Numbered from the stretch's first letter, positions 11,331-21,947 are shown. The stretch is DNA of 64,000 bases from Vanessa cardui (GCF_905220365.1 NC_061146.1:8187538-8251537); one strand, 5' to 3'. Program-made: numbers and translations. Notes: generated by a model from the letters alone, not told the origin.

Positions 11331-11608
11331 TATAAAATGAATAGGTACGTGTGTACGACGTATTCGAATTTTTCGTGCTGGCGTAGTGTTTTTTAAAGCT
11401 ATGGAAATACGCAAAAAATCGGATGTGAAAAAGTGAATTTTTATCCGAATTCGAAACGAAACATTCGATGATAGAATATTAGTGGAGTTCGATCATTTCG
11501 GAAAATCTTATGAATGTTACTATTTTTTTATTTTGATGTTCAACTTGGTCACTCTTGAACTGATGTGTGGGTTTTGTCGTCGGAGTCAATTATGTCATGC
11601 AATAAAAG
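11331..11608 (+). promoter_or_regulatory. Possible TATA promoter and noncoding first exon
   Basis: TATAAAATG at 11331 is followed about 280 bp later by AAAAGGTAAGGTTTT, a good splice-donor consensus. The segment between is less repetitive than its surroundings and has no long open frame. These two words are common by chance, so this is speculative. Transcript data would decide. Confidence 0.15.
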
Positions 11609-11926
11609 GTAAGGTTTTTATCATTCATGTTTTTAATTACTCAAAAGAGTGATTCGTTAAAATACACGATACATATTATGTTAATAACAGTAGTTTAGTA
11701 AAGCTCAACAGAATATTTATATAAATAGTTTATCTGTTATATATTATGTATTATTCACAAAAGCTCTATTCGCTTTGTAGATATTAACTTTAAAAAATAA
11801 TTATATATATTAACAAGCAATACAATAAAATCTAACCTTTAATTTAGAAGATCACTTATATATACCAGAAATAAAATAGGTCCTAAAATTGAACCTTTTG
11901 GAAGCTGACGTTCATAAATTAGAACT

Positions 11927-11945
11927 AAAAATAATAATAATAATA
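11927..11945. repeat. (TAA)n tract, left of truncated Dong copy
   Basis: A simple trinucleotide array, AATAATAATAATAATAA. It lies upstream of a truncated Dong/R4-like 3' end and matches the target type of Dong elements. Confidence 0.8.
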
Positions 11946-11994
11946 AACGACTATTCAATCTCATCTCCGTCGAGACGGAGAAAAATACTTCATC

Positions 11995-12562
11995 GGAATT
12001 ACTACTTTTTCAATTATGAGGAGGCCTTAATCAGCAGTGGGATATAGACCAGTAGTGGAGTGGACATATGGAATAAGATCCAAGCTTAAGAATAACTTTT
12101 AAATAACACATTGGTAAATCTATAGCCGTTATTTTTATATAACTTATATATATATTTTAAATTCAAATTTTTACAAAAGTGTTGTTCGTTCTTTTATGTA
12201 CTTTTTTCAGTTTACTAAACTCGATTTGTTTTTATTTCCATGGAGCATCACAATCTATTTATATTTATCGCTTTATCCAACAATACCTGGTACCGTAACA
12301 TATAAAAAAAAAGCATGCGCTCGCCTGTCACAGAGATTTGAATTCAATTTTTAGCGCGAATTTTGGGTGCTTCGGTCATACTATTTCTAAGTCACAGATT
12401 TTTTGTTTCAGTTGGATTTTATTATTAATTAATATTCATGTCAAGATTTTTATGTTTTTGTTCTATAATTTCGGTAAGAATAAGAATTTGATAGCGAGGT
12501 TGTGGCTCTGTCATAGATCGAGACTGTAAAAGAGAGTAATTAATAATAATAATAATAATAAT
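11995..12562 (+). mobile_element. Dong/R4-like LINE, 5'-truncated copy
   Basis: This 568-bp segment parallels the 3' end of the full-length element (16118-16959): ATGAGGAGGCCTTAATCAGC, AGATCCAAGCTTAA, TTCCATGGAGCATCACAA, CTGGTACCGTAACATAT, AGCGCGAATTTTGGGTGCTT, GTCATAGATCGAGACT, then a (TAA)n tail. It lacks the 305-bp Rep-C insertion found in the downstream copy. Only the extreme 3' coding sequence remains. The (TAA)n tail abuts the 5' end of the next element. Confidence 0.85.
12541..12562. repeat. (TAA)n tract between the two Dong-like copies
   Basis: TTAATAATAATAATAATAAT forms the 3' tail of the upstream truncated copy and at the same time the insertion site of the full-length copy. Confidence 0.85.
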
Positions 12563-12813
12563 TTAATAACTAATCTGGCAACCAACTAATACGTCAACAC
12601 GAAAAAAATGGGGCTGTCATAAAATTATTTAAAGAAATTAATGAAAAAATTCTATATTTATCTAAAAAAGTGTAAACAGATATTCTTGGATCATAAATAA
12701 TAAAATATACGTACAATTATACAAAAATGAACAAATATACCTACATCAATAATTCTACCAAAAATAAAAGTGACATTGTCAAACCAAAATAAGAATGTTT
12801 AAAACCCAAAAAC

Positions 12814-14508
12814 ATGTTGACAAGAGCCAGACAACGAGCGCACAACTATCCATCCCCGGACCCGCCGCTCAGCTCCGCCTCGCAGACACAGGACCCCGCA
12901 CAAGGAAGTAGTCTGGTGTCTGCAGTTGCGTCGAGCTCGAGCGACGAGTACTTCTCCCCGCCGACGTCGCCAACACCTGTACGTCGAGCGGGGAGACGCC
13001 GGCCACCGACGGGCTTGGGAGCCAGAGGCCAACCGGTCTCGAACAGGGTCCCCGCTTCCGGTGGTGGTGTGCAGCGCATGCGATGGACACAACCCATCAA
13101 TGAAAATTTCATGCGCGCATACTATGGGGCTACAAAGGGGGGAACTAACCTCACGGCGTACCGTGTTAGGATGCTCTCTCTGTTTCAGGCGCTTGAACCA
13201 GCTGTCAACGTCTCGGCTCAACGACTGTCGGATCAGGTGCGAGTCATTCTGCGTAACAACAGGCTGAGTGACACCGTACTTGATCGGATTCGCTCGGAAA
13301 CATGTAATAGCGGTGTCACTTCCGGCCCGTCAACGCCCGTGGTTGAGGTACCACTTCCTACAATACCACAGGGCCCAGAACATGATGACGAGGGCGGTGG
13401 TGACATGGCTATTACAACAAGTAAGTACAGTGATCATTTGAGGAGCGCACTGGGGGATGCGATTCGGGAGTATCGTAACACTCCCGCTGAGCTTAGGCCA
13501 CGGTTGCCACGTTTGCCCATGACTAAACGGAATAGGGACCTAGTGTGCACTCTGGATTCACTGCTCACAGATTATTTTGGGGGCAGTGAAAATCTCGAGG
13601 ATACGCACTCAATTCTGTTTTGTGCGGCTGTTGCAGCATGTCGTGTAGCTGGTGTTACATTTGAAGACACCGAACGTGCTACACGACCGAAGGCTGTTGC
13701 ACCGGCCTGGCAGAGCAGGATTGAGAAACGTATTAATGAGACCAGAGTGCTCATTGGAAAACTATATTGTTTTAAGGAAGGGAATACGCGTCCACGTGTA
13801 ATGCGTTTCGTGGGGCGGGCGTTCTTGGGGACTGGTATAGGTCCGCAAGAATATCCGTCCCATGTCGTGGAGCGTATTGACTTCCTAAAACAAAAAGTTT
13901 ATGCATGGGCAAGCCGCATCCGTCGGTACAGGCGGCGAGTGGACCGTTATCACTTGAATCGCAAATTCCAGAGCGATCAAAGGTGGGTGTACAGAACGTG
14001 GGAGCGACTCGACCAGGATGTGAGCGATGGATGCCGCCCAGATGATGATGCCACGAATACATTTTGGCGCAACATCTGGTCGGTGCCCGTCGACCACATT
14101 GAAGGTGATTGGATGCTGGAGGTCAGGCAAGCGTGCGAGCCTTTGGAAGTGATGGGAAAAATTTCCATTGCTTCTGAAGATGTAGCCGCTGCAGTTCGAT
14201 CCGTTTCCAACTGGAAGTCTCCGGGACCGGACGGGCTGCATAACTTCTGGCTAAAATGGCTGCGCAGCTCGCATGAATGCTTGGCATCCCAGTTCCAGTC
14301 AGCTCTAGAGTCTGGGTCGCTACCACAGTTCCTTACCACCGGAGTCACCCACCTGCTCCATAAGTCAGGTAGTGCAACGGATCCTAAAAATTATAGACCG
14401 ATTACTTGTTTACCGACGGTCTATAAGCTCCTTACCGCCATTCTGAGAGATAAGATTAATAGTCACATACAGAATAATAGTATTTTGTCTGTCTCTCAGA
14501 ATGGATAG
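12814..14508 (+). pseudogene. Dong/R4-like pol, N-terminal part (frame 1)
   Basis: The frame opens at ATG 12814 and gives 564 residues. Residues 1-85 are rich in Ser, Pro and Arg. From about residue 88 (RMRWTQPINENFMRAYYGAT) there is a Myb/SANT-like helical segment ending near QRLSDQVRVILRNNRLSD, as seen in other R2/R4-group proteins, where the N-terminus binds target DNA. From about 460 the reverse transcriptase begins: SPGPDGLHNFWLKW, then GVTHLLHKSG and DPKNYRPITCLPTVYKLLTA. The frame stops at TAG inside the RT domain, where the homologous reading continues in another frame from 14501. It is therefore the front half of a broken single-ORF pol. Confidence 0.8.
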
Positions 14509-16147
14509 GGGTGGATCACGAGGCACTAAGGAGCTACTCCTCATTGATATGACCATTAGCCAACAGGTTCGTCGTTCTCGAAAGAGTCTGTCGACATGCT
14601 GGATAGATTACAAGAAGGCCTATGATTCCGTGCCGCATACATGGCTCTTGAGGGTGCTGGAGTTGTATAAATTAGATACAACTCTATGCAGTTTCTTGAG
14701 ATCATGTATGGGGCAATGGCGGACAGTCCTTCGCTATCCAGGATGCCGAACGATTCATGGTAATGACGAACCGATAAGGATTGAGCGGGGAATATTCCAG
14801 GGCGATAGTTTGAGTCCATTGTGGTTTTGTTTAGCCTTGAACCCCCTAAGTACTCTCTTGGAGAGTTCAAGGCTGGGCTATCGTTTGCGGAGTGGAGGTA
14901 AAGTAATATCCCACCTACTTTACATGGATGACTTAAAGCTCTTTGCACCTTCAGATTCACAACTAATGGAGTTACTAAAGGTAACAGAAACTTTTAGTAA
15001 TTCTATTAGAATGGAATTTGGAGTTGACAAATGCGCGGTTATGCATGTAAAGCGAGGAGAGATTATGGAATCTGACGGATTACAACTTTCAGATTCCATA
15101 AACTTTAAGTCACTGTCCGCAAACGAATCATACAAATACTTGGGTATGTCGGAAGCGTTAGGCATCAATGTGACCGACATGAAACAATCATTGCAGGAGC
15201 GTTTCTTTGGTCGCCTGAAAAAGGTACTCAAAAGTCTTTTATCAGGTGGCAATAAGGTTCGCGCCTTCAATGGTTGGGTCATGCCGGTCTTGATGTACTC
15301 TTTCGGCATACTCAAGTGGACTCAAAAAGAACTAGACGCCTTGGATAGGAAAGTCCGTGTCCTGCTGACTGCATATCGAATGCATCATCCTCGGTCTTCG
15401 GTGATGAGATTGTACATCCCACGGAGATGTGGTGGCCGTGGCTTTTTAAATGCCAAGACCCTACATAACCGTGAGGTATACAAACTCAGGGAGTATTTTC
15501 TCCACACTGACTTGGATATGCACCGAGATGTAGTTACAATGGACAAGGGACTAACTCCGCTCTCCTTAGGCAAAGAGAACTGGCGCAAACCTGTAGTACT
15601 AAGTACTGAGAACCGCAAGGAGGTATGGAAGTGCAAGGAGTTACACGGACGCTTCTATCGGGTCCTTCATGGACCCGATGTGGACTTTATGGCGTCCGTA
15701 TCTTGGCTACGGTTCGGTAACCTATTTGGTGAAACCGAAGGTTTTGTCTGTGCGATTATGGACGAAGTTATCATGACGAACAATTACCGGAAGTATATTG
15801 TGAGGGATGGCACGGTGGACATATGTCGGGCGTGTCACACTCCGGGCGAATCCCTTAGACATATTATTTCCGGTTGTTCTCGTCTTGCTAACGGAGAGTA
15901 TTTGTACAGACATAATCAAGTGGCCAAGATTATCCATCAACAACTTGCAATTCGATACGGTCTTGTGGTATCAGAGGTACCATACTACAGGTATGTGCCC
16001 GACCCAGTTCTCGAGAATGGTCATATCACAATGTACTGGGACCGATCTATAATCACTGACAGGACTGTTGTCGCCAACAAGCCTAATATAGTGGTGATAG
16101 ATCGGTTAGAGCGAATTACTCTTTTTTCAAATATGAGGAGGCCTTAA
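14501..16147 (+). pseudogene. Dong/R4-like pol, C-terminal part (frame 2)
   Basis: This continues the reverse transcriptase: GSRGTKELLLIDMTISQQ, WIDYKKAYDSVPH, FQGDSLSPLWFCLALNPLS and the catalytic box YMDD at residues 141-144. A C-X2-C-X8-H-X4-C knuckle follows at residues 442-459. After it comes ITDRTVVANKPNIVVIDR, the start of the restriction-like endonuclease, in which the usual P-D is P-N (528-529). The frame stops 14 residues after that, so most of the endonuclease is missing. The nominal start at 14501 is not a real initiation site. The shift relative to the upstream frame fits a 2-bp loss (or +1 gain) near 14505. Confidence 0.8.
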
Positions 16148-16295
16148 TCAGCAGTGAGATAAAGACCAGTAGTGGAGTAGATAGGTAGAATAAGATCCAA
16201 GCTTAAAAATAACTTTTATATAACACAGTGGTAAATCTATAGCTGTTATTTTTATATAGTATATATGTATATATATTTAATTCAAATTTTTACAA

Positions 16296-16600
16296 GTCTC
16301 CTTGCCCGTAGCTGACATCGGCTCCAAATATAGCAATAATTATAACTACATTGTATAATCGTAAATCGACTTTTAAGTAGTTTAATATTTTTCATTTACC
16401 TAGGAGGACTCTAAAAAATATGTTAAATATGCAATTGTTTTTATTACTTTTTAGTGCATATTTATTTGTTTTAAAACAGTTTTTTATTAACATAAGAATT
16501 AACAACATTAAATGCTTAAATACATATATACAAATATGAACTAAAACTAGTTACAAACAGTTTTTAGTTTGAAGTCGGTTTTTCTTTTTGTTAAAATTTT
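16296..16600 (+). repeat. Rep-C insertion in the Dong-like 3' UTR
   Basis: This segment interrupts homology with the upstream truncated copy, between TTCAAATTTTTACAA and TTTTTTCAGTTTACTAA. Its words AATCGTAAATCGACTTTTAA, GGAGGACTCTAAAAAATATG and TTTGAAGTCGGTTTTTC recur at 50548-50770 and, reversed, at 25562-25754. It also holds a Rep-D-like fragment at 16485-16553. It inserted after the two Dong copies diverged. Confidence 0.75.
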
Positions 16601-16936
16601 ATTTTTTCAGTTTACTAAGCTCGATGTGTTTTTATTTCCATGGAGCATCACAACCTATTTATATTTATCGCTTTATCTAACAATACCTGGTACCGTAACA
16701 TATTAAAAAAAAGCAAACGTTCGCCTGTCACAGAGATTTGAATTCAATTTTTAGCGCGAATTTTGGGTGCTTCGGTCATACTATTTCTAAGTCACAGATT
16801 TTTTTGTTTCAGTTGGATTTTATTATTAATTAATATTCATGTCAAGATTTTTATGTTTTTGTTCTATGATTTCGGTCAATAAGAATTTGATGGCGAGGTT
16901 GAGGCTCTGTCATAGATCGAGACTATAAAACAGAGT

Positions 16937-16959
16937 AATTAATAATAATAATAATTTAT
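16937..16959. repeat. (TAA)n tail of the full-length Dong-like element
   Basis: ATTAATAATAATAATAATTT marks the 3' junction. The flank then changes to TTATTCTCTCCCACATTACA, presumably host DNA. Confidence 0.8.
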
Positions 16960-17235
16960 TTATTCTCTCCCACATTACATATATTACAGTTTAAACGTAT
17001 CTTAATAATAAGTACAATAATGTGTGGGAGACAGGAGCCCAAACTAGGTTGCCCTGTGCTAAGGGTCTCCTGGCTCCACCTCTAGGATATCAACAATTTG
17101 TTATATAAAATTACATGTAATATGAAAAAGACCAAACATGATATAGACATTGTAAATTATGAAATAAAGACAAATAAAATGAAAAGTAATTTATGTTCGT
17201 GACTTTGTTGTATGAGTGCGCGCATCTGCGAATTT

Positions 17236-17352
17236 CCGTGTATGTGTGTGTGTGTGTGCGTGCGTGTGTGTGTGTTTGCGTTCTAGTGTGTGTGTGCGTG
17301 TGTGTGTGTGTGTGTGCGCGTGTGCGTGCTTGCGTGTGTGTGTGTGTGAGTT
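17236..17352. repeat. (TG)n microsatellite, imperfect
   Basis: An imperfect TG/GC-interrupted dinucleotide tract. The open frame across it (17216-17455) encodes a Cys/Val-rich low-complexity string and is not a gene. Confidence 0.9.
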
Positions 17353-17668
17353 ATATATAGTGTGTCGGATCGTGGTTATGTATAGCCATTACATAATTAA
17401 TTGTATACTTCTTGTTGTTAATCTTACTTTGACCTCATTGAGGCATCGCTGTTAATTTGGATCGTGTTTGAATCTGAATAAAGAAGAACAAGAAATACTT
17501 TTTAATGGAATATCTATTGACGCAAGTGATACATTGCAATATGCCAAAAGAGGCCAGCCCATGACCACAGACCTCTTTTGTTTTTCCGATTATTTCCGTT
17601 GCTATGGTTACTATGACAGTTGTTATCTGTCAGTGTCATATATCAGTGTGATCTGTAAATGATTTTTA

Positions 17669-17850
17669 TCATTCATTAATATAAGAATTAAAAACAATAA
17701 ATGCTTAAATGTATACAAATATAAATACAATATAGTAACTGTATAAATCTTGACTTGCGGAATGGTGGCAAGAATGCTAGCAGCATTTCCCCTTTTGAAT
17801 CGTAATTCCAATCCTCTGGACAGAAAACGAACCAGCCCTCTTGTCACCAG
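17669..17850 (+). repeat. Rep-D copy
   Basis: AATATAAGAATTAAAAACAA, AAATGCTTAAATGTATACAA, CGGAATGGTGGCAAGAATGC, TAGCAGCATTTCCCC and ACCAGCCCTCTTGTCACC. It matches the 1369 and 31640 copies. The homologous region may extend to about 18070. Confidence 0.7.
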
Positions 17851-18732
17851 TGGAGGCACTAAGGGGAGGTGTTATACTTTTGATGAAGCTTTTTGCGTCA
17901 CTACTCCAAGGGCCAGGTATTTCGACAGTAAATGGAACAAACAAGTAATTTGACATAAGTCACGAATATTTAAATAATTTTTATCTTCTGCTTTTTCCGC
18001 AGCGGCACCGGCTCTTAACATTGTTTCTCGGATATGAGACGGGGCCAACGTGTTAACACATGTAGCGTCCTACACAAGGGCCCGTCCTTATATACATATG
18101 TGATGATTTTAATTATGTTATTCTGATTTAGAGATGGTAACACTGTTGCGTCGTGATTGGCTGGCTGATCGAAGCCGACATTGATCGACTGACCAATTGG
18201 ATGACTGGAGAGATTGTGAGGTGACAGGAGAAAATAAAAGAAGAAAAACAGGAGAGAGCGGTCGGTGGTCAGAATCCGGGGTTTTGAACGGGGTTATAAT
18301 GAAAATTAAGGGTGATTGATTGTACAACTTGGAATTATGCCGATTGAACCTATTATGTTAAATAAATGTATTTTATATTGGTTATTGTTTGGATTTATAA
18401 AACATATATCATGTACTTAAATATATTTGATATTGAATCTGCGAATTGTAGAAGACAATTGTAAATTAGTAGTGTAACTAAATTAATTTAGATTCCAAAA
18501 TACAACACGGAGCGTTGTTAAACTGTAATGCCGGCTACACCCACGGCAATTCAAGATAAACTAGACGGCTCACTGTCACTTCTAAGTTGTGATTAATTGA
18601 TGCAATATTAATTGGCACACTCCGAGTTGCAGCTTGTTTGATCCCAGCGGACCTGTTGCGTGGCGCAAGTTGCGTTTATGTGATTCATTATTGTAAAATA
18701 ACGCTACTTTAAAATCACCGTCACAAATATAT
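17851..18732. other. No gene seen
   Basis: Mixed-composition sequence with no domain-bearing frame. The part up to about 18070 may be a continuation of Rep-D. Confidence 0.4.
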
Positions 18733-19182
18733 GTAATTTCAGTAGTTCGGTATGGCCAAAATAATATTATCGTTTTACAATGATGCTTCAATGTCTCTAT
18801 CTTTTGCTAGAATGCCCCACGCTATAGTACAATTGTTTTATAATTACAGCTCAATCATATTTAAAATAAGAAATGGTGTTACATGCCAGTATTAAATGCT
18901 ATGCCATATAAAATAATATTAATTTCAGTTTTACAAATTATTGATCAATTAATTACAATAATAATTGTAATTAAATATAATAAAGTAAATTCAATAGCTC
19001 CTGCTATATTAATAATATTCAATAATAATGTAATATAATTTATGATATAGAATCAAATGTCATCAAACCGAATTGAAGGCTAAGGTTACTCTCGTAACAT
19101 ATATCTTCGAATGAATTAATAAAATGTTGCTTAGGTTTTATTTATTAAGTTGTTGAAATAAAAATGAAGGAATAAAATATAT

Positions 19183-19345
19183 TTTTTTATGGCATAGGTG
19201 GCAAACGAGTAGGAGGCTCACCTGATGGAAAGTGACTACCACCGCTCATGGACATCTGCAACACCAGGGGGCTTGCAGGTACGTTGCCGGCCTTTAAGAA
19301 AGGTGTACGCTCTTTTCTTGAAGGTTCCCATGTCGTATCGGTTTA
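19183..19345 (+). mobile_element. LEP1-like repeat in the foldback spacer
   Basis: TTTTTTATGGCATAGGTGGC, GAGGCTCACCTGATGGAAAG, TGACTACCACCGC, GACATCTGCAACACCAGGGG and TTGAAGGTTCCCATGTCGTA. This is a widespread lepidopteran repeat. A second, older copy is at about 52965-53110. It is followed by three CCTAA units at 19373-19387. Confidence 0.65.
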
Positions 19346-19453
19346 CTATACTTTGTTTAAATAAAAATAAAACCTAACCTAACCTAAATATTAGTGCAAA
19401 CGCAGGATTTTTTATTAAGTACCACAATAACTTAATAGTTAATAACAAAAATA

Positions 19454-19687
19454 ATGAAGAAACTTTTTAATAATTTGAATATAAAGACAGCATACGGGAT
19501 AGGATTTTGGAAATGTTACAAACAAAAAGTGTGCTATCATAATCAACTTACTTTTCAATATCTGCGTGTTATACATAATTATAACCCTGATAAAGCTATT
19601 AGGTTTAAATTTGGGTGGGGATTTTGTGTGTATCTAAATTGTAGATACACATTTGAAGCAAAAAAGAATATTACTTATATAAAGTAA
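19454..19687 (+). other. Unrecognised 77-codon frame in the foldback spacer
   Basis: Lys/Phe/Tyr-rich, opening MKKLFNNLNIKTAYGIGF. There is no domain I recognise and no catalytic motif. It could be a chance frame in AT-rich DNA, or a decayed remnant of a protein once carried by the foldback element. Confidence 0.2.
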
Positions 19688-20046
19688 AAACAATGTAGGT
19701 TATTTTTGTGTGTAAATATAGTAAACTGTTACGAGAGTGACCTTGGCCTTCAATACGGTGTTATGACATTTGATTCTATATCATAATTTATATCACACTA
19801 TTATTGCATATTATGAATATAGCATTTATTGAATTTACTTTGTTATATACAATTATTATTGTAATTAATTGATCAATAATTTGTAAAACTCTAATTAATA
19901 TTATTTTATATGGCATAGCATTTAACACTGTCATGTAACACTATTTCTTGTTTTAAATATGATTGAACTGTCATTAGACAACAATTGGACGATAGCGTGG
20001 CATTGTAACAAAGGATAGAGAGATGATCCCGAACTACTGAAATTAC

Positions 20047-20373
20047 AGTACGTATAAATTTAGAACATAATCCTTATTGGTTTTCCTCTATAATACGGGT
20101 CTTCCTAGTTAAGATAGAGAGAATAATTTAAAACAATTTCAATACTTTTACAAGCGATTATATATTTTAGTAAAAACGCATAGTCCTCTGTTTTGGGCCA
20201 CACCTTGCATTCAAGGTATTTATTTATAATAAATGGGGGTTGTAACTACTCTGACTATTGTTTGAACTAAAATATGTATATTATGTAGAGTAACACTTGC
20301 TTATTTCAGGTGTTTTTTAGAAAAAGGTATTATTTAAGGTTTATAATATATTTAGATAGTGTTGCAACAAAAA
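20047..20373. other. No gene seen
   Basis: AT-rich, with no repeat assigned. Confidence 0.5.
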
Positions 20374-20382
20374 AGCTAACTC

Positions 20383-20678
20383 AACAACAACAACAACATA
20401 CTGTAAATTCCCATTGCTGGGCTAAAGGCCTCCTCTCCCTTTGAGGCTTGGAACATAATCCACCACGCTGTTCTAATGCAGGTTGGTGGAATACACATGT
20501 GGCAGAATTTCTATGAAATTTGTCACATGCAGGTTTCCTCACGATGTTTTCCTTCACCGCTGAGCACGAGATGAATTATAAAGACAAATTAAGCACATGA
20601 ATCAGCGGTGCTTGCCTGGATTTGAACCCGCAATCATCGGTTAAGATGCACGCGTTCTAACCACTGGGCCATCTCAAC
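20383..20678 (-). mobile_element. SINE-A, full length with 9-bp TSD
   Basis: An antisense copy with a (CAA)n tail at the left and A box CCACTGGGCCA (minus strand) at the right. Identical flanks AGCTAACTC lie at 20374-20382 and 20679-20687. Confidence 0.9.
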
Positions 20679-21399
20679 AGCTAACTCGAATAAGCCAAAT
20701 TCGACGTGTTCTCTGACTGTCACTACATATTAAAACTGTAGGCCTCTGGGCCGCTCTGTCCGTCGATATGTCGATAAAGTCCAAACTACTGAACGGATTT
20801 TCATGCTGTTTTCACTAATAGTCCCAGCGATTCATAAGGAAGATTTAGGCATAAAATTTATTAAGTTTTTCGTGTAAATAAGTTGAAATAGAACGACAAG
20901 TGTTAAACGAGTCGGAAAAAAGCAACAAAAAATTTAAATAAAAGTTAAAAATTACATTTGGTAACAGTAATTCGATTTTTAATTATACGCGGGAATTTCT
21001 TTTGCCACCTTTCCAAAACAATACGGATATCGTTCTGAAATTGACTCGGTTTTTTTTCATCAGATACCAAATTAAAATATGTTCTTATTTATTAAATATT
21101 ATATATAGATATGGTGGTGACTATTTTAAGAATATAATTGAAGTTATTGTTAATATACATAATACATAAACTGCAATGCTTATAGAAGTAATCCAGCTTT
21201 ATTCAAAATTCCCGAAGAGAGCGCCGAACTCTAAGAGCACATTCACTTGGTTTCGAATAAGGATCTACATAAGATATATTGAAGATATAATTTGAAGGGT
21301 AGAATTCCTACCAAGTGATTGGCTCAGTCTACAAGGCAAACATATAAATAAATTTTATATCTACATATTAACATACTAGTACGTATATATATGATATAT

Positions 21400-21676
21400 A
21401 TGAGACAACATCACATACATTACTCTGATCCCAATGTAAGTAGCTGAAGCACTTGTGTTATAGAAATCAGAAGTAACGACGGTACCTTGTGGTACCGTCG
21501 TTACTTCTGATTTCTATTTTCTTCTATTCTATTCTACTTCTACACACAGACCCAAGACAACATAGAAAACTAATGGTAATCTACATCGACTCAGCCGGGA
21601 ATCGAACCCGGGACCTCAGAGTGGCGTACCCATGAAAACCGGTGTACACACCACTCGACCAAGGGGGTCGTCAATA
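21400..21676 (-). mobile_element. SINE-B with an internal perfect palindrome
   Basis: The antisense B box GGGAATCGAACCCGGGAC and the CCACTCGACC head lie at the right, and ATCACATACATTACTCTGAT lies at the left. The middle is duplicated in inverted form (21461-21516), which is absent from other copies. A short sense head (GACGACCTCCGTGGTCGTGT) follows at 21702-21721. Confidence 0.85.
21461..21516. repeat. Perfect 26-bp inverted repeat, 4-bp loop
   Basis: The arms 21461-21486 and 21491-21516 are exact complements, each containing AAATCAGAAGTAACGACGG or its complement. The sequence is the GGTACCGTCGTTACTTCTGA block of SINE-B copied back on itself. Confidence 0.95.
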
Positions 21677-21947
21677 TCAACTTATATATATATATATACT
21701 TGACGACCTCCGTGGTCGTGTCCGTTCCAGAGATTATCCGGAACAAACAGACAGACAGACATACCGTCAAAAATTGTAAAAAATGTTATTTTGGTATTCA
21801 TATACATTGAGTTAAAAAGCTCTATTATAATATTACAAAACCGACACTCTAATTTTATGATATGTACTCGTGCATACTCCTACATATACATATATATTTT
21901 AGATACACACACAGACATACGTATTAATGTTGTAAGTAATATAAATG

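Larger units (their letters stand above)
12563..16959 (+). mobile_element. Dong/R4-clade non-LTR retrotransposon, near full length
   Basis: About 4.4 kb with a 5' UTR (12563-12813), a pol frame broken into two parts, a 3' UTR (16148-16936) holding a Rep-C insertion, and a (TAA)n end. The domain order is Myb-like N-terminus, reverse transcriptase with YMDD, CCHC knuckle and restriction-like endonuclease remnant. That order defines the R2/R4 group, and Dong of Bombyx mori is known to insert into TAA repeats. The coding part is distinctly GC-richer than its surroundings. The frameshift and the shortened C-terminus make this copy inactive. Confidence 0.85.
18733..20046. repeat. Large foldback: two 320-370-bp inverted arms
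   Basis: The left arm (18733-19099) and right arm (19728-20046) are reverse complements over almost their whole length, by eye well above 80% identical. Landmarks are GTAATTTCAGTAGTTCGG (left) with CCGAACTACTGAAATTAC (right), ATTATTGATCAATTAATTAC, ATAGAATCAAATGTCAT and ACTCTCGTAACA. The 628-bp spacer holds a LEP1-like repeat and a 78-codon frame. This looks like a foldback or long-TIR DNA element. Confidence 0.8.

Noticed and set aside
12926..13267. Several overlapping frames on both strands inside 12.8-16.1 kb
   Set aside because: They are shadows of the GC-rich Dong-like pol frame, with no independent motif.
17216..17455. 79-codon open frame, Cys/Val-rich
   Set aside because: It is a translation of the (TG)n microsatellite, so low complexity rather than a gene.
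19373..19387. CCTAACCTAACCTAA, insect telomere-type repeat
   Set aside because: Only three units next to a LEP1-like repeat, too short to argue for telomeric origin.
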